Assembly: GCA_044359405.1 (NCBI GenBank)
Contig: JBIKMC010000036.1
Coordinates: 1-17,744 of the forward strand
Source: SYIM01 sp044359405
GTDB taxonomy: Bacteria; Pseudomonadota; Gammaproteobacteria; Burkholderiales; Burkholderiaceae_E
Reading direction: 5' to 3'
Length of the DNA stretch: 17,744 nt
In this document: positions 6,881 through 12,563 of the stretch, in pieces
How the letters are laid out: each line of letters starts with the position of its first letter
Numbering within the stretch: position 1 is the stretch's first letter
Notes under the pieces: model-generated
The model's database searches: none
Told to the model about the DNA's origin: nothing
The model's input: the letters and a program-made list of their open reading frames with translations, nothing else
Made by a program: the position numbers and the translations under genes

Positions 6881-7651
6881 ATGATCGCAGCCTTGGCCTC
6901 GCGGCGGTTTCTCCCCGTATATCGACGAAATCTTCTGGTGTGGCGAAAACTCGCGCTGGCCAGTGTGGTGGGCAATATCGCCGAGCCGCTGATTACACTG
7001 ATTGCGTTTGGCTATGGGCTGGGGCGTCTGCTGCCTGAGGTGGGCGGCGTGAGTTACATCCTGTTTCTGGCGGCCGGCTCGGTATGTATGGGCACTGCCA
7101 TGGCGACCAGCTTTGAGTCCCTGTACTCGGCTTTCGCCCGAATGCAGGTTCAGCGCACCTGGGAGTCGCTACTGAACGCACCGCTGGAGCTCGACGATGT
7201 CGTGACCGCCGAGTGGTTATGGGCGGCCTCAAAGGGCGCGCTCTCCGGATGCTCGATTCTCGCCGTCGTGTATGCGCTGGGCGTTTCGCGGGAACCCACT
7301 TTGCTGCTCGTGCTTCCGGTCATTGCATTGACCGGATTATGTTTTTCGGCGATTGGGCTTTGCTTTACCGCCCTGGCCCGCGGCTATGACTTCTTCACCT
7401 TCTACTTCACGCTTGGCATTACCCCGATGGTGTTTCTGTCGGGCGTCTATTACCCGGCTGAGCAGCTTCCCGCCTGGCTTGCGTCTCCCGCGGCCTGGTT
7501 GCCGCTGGCCCTGGCGGTGGAGCTTGCCCGACCGCTGGTGCTGGGTGAGTGGCCTGCGCAGGCGACGCTCAAGGGTGCCGTGCTGATCATGTACACGGCG
7601 ATGGCGCTGGCTCTGGCCCGCGCGCTGATGGCGCGTCGCTTTCGCACCTGA
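6881..7651 (+). CDS. NodJ/DRA-family ABC-2 type permease
   Basis: Membrane subunit partnering the ATPase just upstream, 256 residues with about six hydrophobic segments (roughly residues 30-50, 58-80, 110-132, 138-162, 168-190 and 228-250). The cytoplasmic loop ARMQVQRTWESLLNAPLELDDVV and the later FFTFYFTLGITPMVFLSGVYYP plus LPAWL are typical of NodJ-like ABC-2 permeases. Length matches NodJ (about 260). The ATG at 6881 is the first good start. Together with the ATPase it should form a two-plus-two homodimeric exporter of an unidentified, possibly lipidic or glycolipid, compound. Confidence 0.88.
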   Translation: MIAALASRRFLPVYRRNLLVWRKLALASVVGNIAEPLITLIAFGYGLGRLLPEVGGVSYILFLAAGSVCMGTAMATSFESLYSAFARMQVQRTWESLLNAPLELDDVVTAEWLWAASKGALSGCSILAVVYALGVSREPTLLLVLPVIALTGLCFSAIGLCFTALARGYDFFTFYFTLGITPMVFLSGVYYPAEQLPAWLASPAAWLPLALAVELARPLVLGEWPAQATLKGAVLIMYTAMALALARALMARRFRT

Positions 7652-7732
7652 CAGACAGGACGCGCAGACCGCGTGGCTGCAGCAGGTGCTGCGCGGGCCG
7701 CCTGCAAGCTCACAATCGCCGGAGGCTTTCCC

Positions 7733-8101
7733 ATGAGTGATCGACCCAAGCCCTTACCCGTACCGACGTCTGCACCGGATGGCGTGCTGTTGGCGATCAG
7801 TAATGCACCCGATGAGCCGACCGCTCAGGCCATCGCCCGTGCCCTGGTTGAAGAGCGATTGGCCGCCTGCGTGAACGTCCTGCCCGCTGCGCACTCTGTT
7901 TATCGCTGGCAGGGTGTGGTTGAGCAGACTCAGGAGCTTGCTCTGCTGATCAAGACATCGCGCCGGCGCTTCAACGCGCTGGCTCGCAGGCTCAGTGAAC
8001 TTCACCCCTATGAAGTACCCGAACTGATTGCGCTCGCTCCTGATGCCGTCTCGCCTGCTTATGCCGACTGGGTTTTACGTGAGACCCGAGCCCCTCGCTA
8101 G
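7733..8101 (+). CDS. cutA: Divalent-cation tolerance protein CutA
   Basis: Small trimeric protein of 122 residues, PII-like ferredoxin fold, linked to divalent metal tolerance though its exact role is disputed. Signature motifs: AIARALVEERLAACVNVLP (residues about 34-52), VYRWQGVVEQTQELALLIKT, and the hallmark LHPYEVPELIAL near residues 89-100. The ATG at 7733 is preceded by ggagg at 7721-7725, an excellent Shine-Dalgarno, which decides the start against longer upstream reading of the frame. In many Burkholderiales cutA is followed by dsbD; here it is followed directly by hemB on the opposite strand. Confidence 0.95.
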   Translation: MSDRPKPLPVPTSAPDGVLLAISNAPDEPTAQAIARALVEERLAACVNVLPAAHSVYRWQGVVEQTQELALLIKTSRRRFNALARRLSELHPYEVPELIALAPDAVSPAYADWVLRETRAPR

Positions 8102-8126
8102 ACCTGGGTCGCGCGTGCCGGGCAGG

Positions 8127-8175
8127 CCGGTCGGCATTCGAGTGCTGATCAGCTCAGACTGATGTTGCCGACCGG
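8127..8175. repeat. Inverted repeat between convergent cutA and hemB
   Basis: ccggtcggca (8127-8136) is perfectly complementary to tgccgaccgg (8166-8175), extending two pairs outward with one G-T pair. The 29-base loop holds the small palindrome gctgatcagc (8144-8153 region). It lies between the tails of cutA and hemB, where a bidirectional transcription end would be expected, but there is no T run on either strand. A structural role at mRNA 3' ends is plausible; a classical terminator is not supported. Confidence 0.4.
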
Positions 8176-8184
8176 TCGCTCAGC

Positions 8185-9210
8185 TCAGGCTGATTCGCGC
8201 AGCCACTGCGCGGCCTGCAGCGCGTAATAAGTGAGAATGCCGTCAGCCCCTGCGCGCCGCATGGCGAGCAGCGACTCGAGTGCAACGGCGCGTTCGTCCA
8301 GCCAGCCATTGGCGCTGGCCGCTTTGAGCATCGCGTATTCACCGCTTACCTGATAGACGAAAGTCGGCACCCTGAACTGATCTTTCACGCGCCTGACAAT
8401 GTCCAGGTAGGGCATGCCGGGTTTGACCATGACCATGTCGGCACCCTCCTGAAGATCGAGGGCCACTTCGCGCAGTGCCTCGTCAGTGTTGGCCGGGTCC
8501 ATTTGATACGTCTTCTTATTGCTCTTGCCCAGATTCTTGGCGGATCCGACGGCATCGCGGAACGGGCCATAAAAACCCGACGCATATTTGGCGGAGTAGG
8601 CCATGATGCGGGTGTGCACATGACCGGCCTGCTCGAGGGCGCCGCGAATCGCGCCGATGCGACCGTCCATCATGTCTGAGGGCGCGACGATGTCGACTCC
8701 GGCCTGGGCCTGAACCAAGGCCTGACGGATCAGGATGTCGACCGTGACGTCGTTGAGCACGTAGCCATCGGCGTCGATGATGCCGTCCTGTCCGTGGCTG
8801 GTGTAGGGGTCAAGCGCAACGTCGGTCAGGACGCCCAGCTCGGGAAAGCGGCGTTTGAGTTCACTCACCGCACGTGGGACCAACCCGTCTGGGTCGGCGG
8901 CCGCTGATCCGTCTGGCGTCTTGATGGCCGGATCGATCACCGGAAACAGCGCCAGCACCGGAACACCGAGCGACAGACAACGCTCGGCAACGGGCATCAG
9001 CAGGTCTACCGAAACGCGCTCCACTCCCGGCATGGAGCTGACGGGCTGACGCTGCGAGCTTCCGTCCAGGACAAAGACGGGATAAATGAACCGGTCTGCG
9101 CTTAAGCTTGTCTCTGCGACCATGCGGCGCGTGAAGGCGTCACGGCGATTTCTGCGCATCCGAACGGCCGGAAAGCCGCCTGAAACAGGATTTCCATCAA
9201 ACATTGACAT
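8185..9210 (-). CDS. hemB: Delta-aminolevulinic acid dehydratase (porphobilinogen synthase)
   Basis: Condenses two 5-aminolevulinate molecules to porphobilinogen, second common step of haem synthesis, cytoplasm. 341 residues from the ATG at 9210, preceded by caggggaatt, a good Shine-Dalgarno. An in-frame start 21 codons further upstream is rejected because the family N-terminus is short and begins at NPV..GFPA-R-RR-RRDAFTR. Schiff-base lysines are Lys208 (MAYSAKYASGFYGP) and Lys263 (DMVMVKPGMPYLD). The metal region reads LTDVALDPYTSHGQDGI (about residues 128-144), with aspartates where zinc enzymes have cysteines, so it is the magnesium-dependent Pseudomonas-like type. It ends LRESA. Confidence 0.97.
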   Translation of the reverse strand: MSMFDGNPVSGGFPAVRMRRNRRDAFTRRMVAETSLSADRFIYPVFVLDGSSQRQPVSSMPGVERVSVDLLMPVAERCLSLGVPVLALFPVIDPAIKTPDGSAAADPDGLVPRAVSELKRRFPELGVLTDVALDPYTSHGQDGIIDADGYVLNDVTVDILIRQALVQAQAGVDIVAPSDMMDGRIGAIRGALEQAGHVHTRIMAYSAKYASGFYGPFRDAVGSAKNLGKSNKKTYQMDPANTDEALREVALDLQEGADMVMVKPGMPYLDIVRRVKDQFRVPTFVYQVSGEYAMLKAASANGWLDERAVALESLLAMRRAGADGILTYYALQAAQWLRESA

Positions 9211-9238
9211 AATTCCCCTGAGATTTACCCGGTTTAGT

Positions 9239-9273
9239 TTTGACCGGCTTTGTCTATGACTTATCCTAGACAA
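9239..9273 (+). promoter_or_regulatory. Candidate promoter with dyad operator for the plus-strand small RNA
   Basis: TTGACC at 9240-9245 (five of six to consensus -35) and TATCCT at 9262-9267 (four of six to consensus -10) are 16 bases apart, predicting transcription from about 9274. A perfect inverted repeat TTGTCTA (9250-9256), 10 bases, TAGACAA (9267-9273) covers the -10 and the spacer, the usual position of a repressor operator. It also sits 40-63 bases upstream of the hemB start codon on the other strand, so one regulator could serve both. Found by eye only. Confidence 0.45.
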
Positions 9274-9383
9274 CAGACGATTACTTCGTCTCCCGCTTCT
9301 CCTCCCTGAGCGGGTGCCCTCCGCTGTCGGACGGCACTGGATGGCATTATTCCCCGCCTGGTTCGCCGGGTGGGGTTTTTTTT
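9274..9383 (+). ncRNA. Candidate small regulatory RNA with anti-Shine-Dalgarno loop
   Basis: About 110 nt on the plus strand between and overlapping hemB upstream DNA and the ysxC 3' end, both of which are minus-strand genes. Four consecutive stem-loops: agacga/tcgtct (9275-9291, loop ttact); cccgct/agcggg (9292-9314), whose 11-base loop is tctcctccctg; tgcc-c-tccg/cgga-c-ggca (9315-9336, one mismatch); and the terminator ccccgcctgg-ttcg-ccgggtgggg (9352-9375) followed by eight T. The pyrimidine loop is complementary to purine-rich ribosome binding sites of the ggaggag type. Members of a described betaproteobacterial toxic small RNA family also act through anti-Shine-Dalgarno sequences; whether this is one is not known. 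No convincing reading frame fits inside. Confidence 0.6.
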
Positions 9384-10012
9384 GCGAACTCAGCGGGGGG
9401 TTGTGTCAGCCAGTCCTCAAGGACCGTTCTTGCTTCGGCCAAGCCCAGCGAGGTATTCACCGAAAAGGCCAGCAGCTGGGCACCCGGATTGATGCCCTCA
9501 ACCTGCAGAGCCCGCCGCAGGGTCGCCAAGGCCTGCTGACGGTGTGAGAAGGGCAATTTGTCGGCCTTGGTTAGCAGCACCATCAGCTGCGTATCGCTGC
9601 GAACAAAGGCGAGAAGACTGCGGTCAAGGTCCGTCAGACCGCGTCTACAGTCGACCAGCAACACCACGCCGCGCAAGCCCTCGCGCTCGGTCAGGTAGCG
9701 TCCGGCCAGCCGCCCCCAACCCTCACGCACACCGGTGGGCGCAGCGGCGAAACCATAGCCGGGCGTGTCGACCAGCCAAGCCTGCGGCTCGTCGCTTGGC
9801 GCGCCCAGTCGAAAAAAGTTGAGCGCCTGGGTACGTCCCGGAGTTTTACTGGCAAACGCCAGGCGCCGCCGCTGACACAGTGCATTGATGGCGCTGGATT
9901 TGCCGGCGTTGGACCGACCGACAAAGGCGATCTCAGGCAACTGGCCCGGGGGAAGTTGGGAAAGCCACGCAACCGTGGTGCCGAATTCAGCGGTGAACAG
10001 AATGGAGCTCAT
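9347..10012 (-). CDS. engB: Ribosome biogenesis GTPase EngB/YsxC/YihA
   Basis: Essential GTPase assisting 50S assembly. 221 residues from the ATG at 10012. Motifs: G1 GRSNAGKSS (32-40), G2 region SKTPGRTQALN with Thr61, G3 VDTPGYG (81-87), G4 LTKADK (147-152). The switch and helical parts (REGWGRLAGRYLTERE) are typical. A TTG start at 10045 (11 codons longer) exists, but it overlaps the TACAAT -10 box, so the ATG is preferred; there is no strong Shine-Dalgarno for either. The last dozen residues (AKKTPPGEPGGE) lie beyond the conserved fold and are encoded opposite a plus-strand terminator. Confidence 0.96.
   Translation of the reverse strand: MSSILFTAEFGTTVAWLSQLPPGQLPEIAFVGRSNAGKSSAINALCQRRRLAFASKTPGRTQALNFFRLGAPSDEPQAWLVDTPGYGFAAAPTGVREGWGRLAGRYLTEREGLRGVVLLVDCRRGLTDLDRSLLAFVRSDTQLMVLLTKADKLPFSHRQQALATLRRALQVEGINPGAQLLAFSVNTSLGLAEARTVLEDWLTQPPAEFAKKTPPGEPGGE
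9352..9383 (+). terminator. Strong intrinsic terminator, plus strand, inside the ysxC 3' coding end
   Basis: Left arm ccccgcctgg (9352-9361), UUCG loop (9362-9365), right arm ccgggtgggg (9366-9375), ten pairs including two G-U, then tttttttt (9376-9383). This is the best terminator in the window. On the minus strand the T run becomes an A run before the stem, so it cannot terminate ysxC; it must serve a plus-strand transcript, and no plus-strand protein gene lies upstream between here and cutA 1.2 kb away. Confidence 0.85.
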
Positions 10013-10031
10013 TCGGCGACAGTCATCATGA

Positions 10032-10051
10032 TCGCTATTGTACAATCGCGA
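10032..10051. promoter_or_regulatory. Shared divergent -10 region of engB and cytochrome c4
   Basis: attgtacaat (10037-10046) is a perfect palindrome, so TACAAT (five of six to TATAAT) is read on both strands. Flanking tcgc (10032-10035) and gcga (10048-10051) extend it to a 20-bp dyad with one mismatched pair. It stands 25-30 bases upstream of the engB ATG (10012) and about 32 bases upstream of the cytochrome ATG (10078), right for -10 elements. -35 matches are weak (gcgaca at 10016-10021 on the plus strand, at 19 bp spacing). Confidence 0.45.
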
Positions 10052-10077
10052 GTTTGCGTGATTTCCTGGAACTGACC

Positions 10078-10728
10078 ATGCATCGAGCTTTCGGGCTATT
10101 TGCCGCTTCTCTTGGACTGATGGCCGGTCTTAGCGCCGCCTCCGTATTCGCTCAGGCGGCCGGTGCCGGCAAACCTGATCTCAAACGAGGGCAGGAAATC
10201 GCGGCTGGGGTTTGCGCAGGCTGCCACAACGCTGACGGCAACAGTGCCATCCCAGCCAACCCAAAGCTTGCTGGTCAGCATGCTGATTACCTGGTCAAAC
10301 AGCTCAGCAACTTCAAGCCTGGCGCCGGCGGCAAGCCAGCCGAGCGCGCCAATGCCGTCATGGCGGCTTTCGCAATGCAGCTGTCTGATGCCGAGATGCG
10401 CCATGTGGCCGCCTATTACGCGTCGCAGACGCTTAAAGCGGCGTCAGCCAAAGATAAAGCACTGGTCGAGAAAGGGCGCGATATATACCGTGCCGGAATC
10501 GCTGAGAAAGGCGTGCCTGCATGCGCCGGCTGCCACGGTCCGTCGGGCGCGGGCATGCCCGCACAGTTCCCCCGTCTGCAAGGTCAGTTTGCCGAGTACA
10601 CCGAGGCGCAGCTCACGGCCTTTCGGCAAGGCGCCCGAAAAAATAACGTCAGCATGAGCAGTATCGCGGCTCGCATGTCTGATGCTGAAATCAAGGCAGT
10701 CTCTGATTACATTGCCGGGCTGCGCTAA
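10078..10728 (+). CDS. Dihaem cytochrome c4, periplasmic
   Basis: 216 residues. Signal peptide: MHRAFGLFAASLGLMAGLSA with cleavage likely after VFAQA (about residue 27). Two c-type haem sites, both CAGCH, at residues 46-50 and 149-153, in two homologous class I domains (about 34-120 and 125-216). Candidate axial methionines are Met95/Met100 and Met193/Met200. It would pass electrons from the bc1 complex to a terminal oxidase. The ATG at 10078 starts a good n-region; a TTG at 10054 is less likely. It diverges from engB, a conserved pairing in Burkholderiales, and ends in its own strong terminator. The resB/ccsA maturation genes often found downstream are not here. Confidence 0.93.
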   Translation: MHRAFGLFAASLGLMAGLSAASVFAQAAGAGKPDLKRGQEIAAGVCAGCHNADGNSAIPANPKLAGQHADYLVKQLSNFKPGAGGKPAERANAVMAAFAMQLSDAEMRHVAAYYASQTLKAASAKDKALVEKGRDIYRAGIAEKGVPACAGCHGPSGAGMPAQFPRLQGQFAEYTEAQLTAFRQGARKNNVSMSSIAARMSDAEIKAVSDYIAGLR

Positions 10729-10771
10729 GCGGGCCTGCGCCTGCCACCTCCCTGCCTACAACCTGCTGTCG

Positions 10772-10811
10772 AAACCCCTGCACCCTTTGAGATAAGGCTG
10801 CAGGGGTTTTT
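10772..10811 (+). terminator. Intrinsic terminator after cytochrome c4
   Basis: aaacccctgca (10772-10782) pairs perfectly with tgcaggggttt (10799-10809), 11 bp. The loop contains a further 4-bp stem (cctt 10784-10787 with aagg 1094-type arm at 10794-10797). The right arm runs into ttttt (10807-10811). It lies 43 bases after the cytochrome stop and separates that unit from msrPQ. Confidence 0.85.
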
Positions 10812-10911
10812 CCATGGGGCTGCGAGCCAGCCGTGATTGAATTCGGGTCAAGCGCTGCGTGCCGGCGCTCCGGTCATTTGTTTTCCCCGCTCGACTTCTC
10901 CGAGAACCATC

Positions 10912-11892
10912 ATGTTGATCCGCAAAGCCGATGCCAGCGCGCCGCTGTCCTCTGAAATCACACCGCAGCAGGTCTGGCAGGACCGTCGTCGCCTGATTGC
11001 CGCCGCAGGATTGGGTGCTGCGGCGACCGGTCAGCCTTCACTCGCGCTTGCCCAATTTCGCAATCGTGCCCAGGCAGCGGCCGAGCCGGAGAAGCTGCAG
11101 GGGCGCCCCACCGCCTACTCGACCAGCGAACCCATGACGCCCTACAAGCTGGTAACGACCTACAACAACTTCTACGAATTTGGCATGGACAAGGACGATC
11201 CGGCCGAAAACGCCCAGCGTTTGCGCGTTCGCCCCTGGACGGTGGCGGTGGAAGGTGAACTGACCAAGCCCAAGGTGTTTGACATCGATGAGCTGCTCAA
11301 GCTTGCGCCCATGGAGGAGCGCATCTACCGGATGCGATGTGTGGAGGGCTGGTCCATGGTGATCCCCTGGGTTGGATTTCCGCTGTCGGAGTTGATCCGC
11401 CGTGTTGAGCCCACCAGCAAGGCCAAGTATGTCGAGTTCATTACCCTGGCGGATCGTGAACAGATGCCGGGCCTGCGCTCAGGTGTCATCCAGTGGCCCT
11501 ATACCGAGGGTCTGCGGCTGGATGAAGCTATGCACCCACTCACAATCATGGCCTTTGGCCTGTACGGCGAAGTCATGCCTAAACAAAACGGCGCGCCGAT
11601 CCGTCTGGTCGTGCCCTGGAAGTACGGCTTTAAGAGCGGCAAGTCCCTGGTGAAGATCCGCTTCGTTGAAAAACAGCCCGAGACCAGCTGGATGAAGTCA
11701 GCGCCCGAGGAATACGGTTTTTATTCCAACGTCAATCCAGAGGTCAGCCATCCGCGCTGGTCGCAGGCCACCGAGCGACGGCTGGGTGAAGACGGCTTCA
11801 TGCAGCGAAAACGTCCCACGCTGATGTTCAATGGGTACGCCGAGCAGGTTGCCTCGCTGTACGCAGGCATGGACCTGCGGCGACAGTTCTGA
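10912..11892 (+). CDS. msrP: Periplasmic protein-methionine-sulfoxide reductase, molybdopterin catalytic subunit
   Basis: Repairs oxidised methionine in envelope proteins, taking electrons from the haem protein MsrQ. 326 residues from the ATG at 10912. A Tat signal is visible: DRRRLIAAAGLGAAATG at residues 24-40 followed by ALAQ, so it is exported folded with its cofactor. Oxidoreductase molybdopterin fold: RIYRMRCVEGWSM with the molybdenum-ligating Cys143, then WVGFPLSELI, GVIQWPYTEGL, HPLTIMAFGLYGE and GAPIRLVVPWKYGFKS. The longer in-frame open region upstream is rejected because it lies in the terminator spacer and puts the Tat motif too far from the N-terminus. msrQ follows after 11 bp. 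Confidence 0.95.
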   Translation: MLIRKADASAPLSSEITPQQVWQDRRRLIAAAGLGAAATGQPSLALAQFRNRAQAAAEPEKLQGRPTAYSTSEPMTPYKLVTTYNNFYEFGMDKDDPAENAQRLRVRPWTVAVEGELTKPKVFDIDELLKLAPMEERIYRMRCVEGWSMVIPWVGFPLSELIRRVEPTSKAKYVEFITLADREQMPGLRSGVIQWPYTEGLRLDEAMHPLTIMAFGLYGEVMPKQNGAPIRLVVPWKYGFKSGKSLVKIRFVEKQPETSWMKSAPEEYGFYSNVNPEVSHPRWSQATERRLGEDGFMQRKRPTLMFNGYAEQVASLYAGMDLRRQF

Positions 11893-11903
11893 AAGGGCAC
11901 GCT

Positions 11904-12563
11904 TTGCGCTCGGGCGTATCACCGCCCGGTGTGCCTCGGCATCTGGCTCTCATCAAGGCTGCGCTCCTGCTATTGGCGCTTGCGCCTCTGGCGCGGCTGG
12001 TGGGCCTGACACTGAGCGATCAACTGGGCGCCAATCCGGTCGAGTTCATCACGCGATCGACGGGAACCTGGACGCTGGTGCTCTTGCTGTGCACGCTTGC
12101 CATTACGCCCTTGCGACGCCTGAGCGGAGTGGGCTGGCTGATTCGGCTGCGCCGGATGCTGGGTCTGACTGCCTTCGTCTATGCAACGCTTCATGCCCTC
12201 ACGTGGGTGTGGCTTGATCAGTGGTTTGACCCGGCATCAATGCTGCGGGATGTGGTGCAAAGGCCCTTCGTTACCGCAGGCTTTGCCGCCTTGCTGCTGC
12301 TACTGCCACTCGCACTGACATCGACGGATGCCATGATGCGACGCCTGGGTCGGCGCTGGGGCCAGCTTCATCGCCTTGTGTATGTGGCTCTTGTGGCGTC
12401 GCTGCTGCACTACTGGTGGCACAAACAGGGCAAGAACGATTGGCTGGAACCTGCGCTTTACGCACTGGTGGGAGGCTTGCTGCTGGCGGCGCGCTGGCTC
12501 CCCGGCATCAGACGCTCGAGCGCGAAAAGCGATTCGACGGACTCCCGTTCGCGGATGAGGTAA
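11904..12563 (+). CDS. msrQ: Protein-methionine-sulfoxide reductase haem-binding subunit MsrQ
   Basis: Inner-membrane b-haem protein that feeds electrons to MsrP. 219 residues with about six membrane helices. Likely haem ligands are His97 (YATLHALTW), His156 (GQLHRLVYV) and His169 (LLHYWWH). The blocks ANPVEFITRSTGTWTL and TPLRRLSG..W..RLRRMLGL are family hallmarks. The start is TTG at 11904, with aaaggg eight to eleven bases upstream; no ATG is available before the first helix. The last 35 codons overlap, tail to tail, the end of lysA, so the final helix (YALVGGLLLAARWL) is encoded opposite lysA codons. Confidence 0.93.
   Translation: MRSGVSPPGVPRHLALIKAALLLLALAPLARLVGLTLSDQLGANPVEFITRSTGTWTLVLLLCTLAITPLRRLSGVGWLIRLRRMLGLTAFVYATLHALTWVWLDQWFDPASMLRDVVQRPFVTAGFAALLLLLPLALTSTDAMMRRLGRRWGQLHRLVYVALVASLLHYWWHKQGKNDWLEPALYALVGGLLLAARWLPGIRRSSAKSDSTDSRSRMR

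Noticed and set aside
9204..9209. TTGACA box on the plus strand at the hemB start
   Set aside because: A perfect -35 hexamer, but no -10-like hexamer occurs at 16-18 bp; it overlaps the hemB start region. The TTGACC/TATCCT pair downstream is better spaced.
9314..9547. Plus-strand open frame of 77 codons starting in the small RNA region
   Set aside because: Runs through the terminator and antisense to engB; contains no motif and no ribosome binding site.
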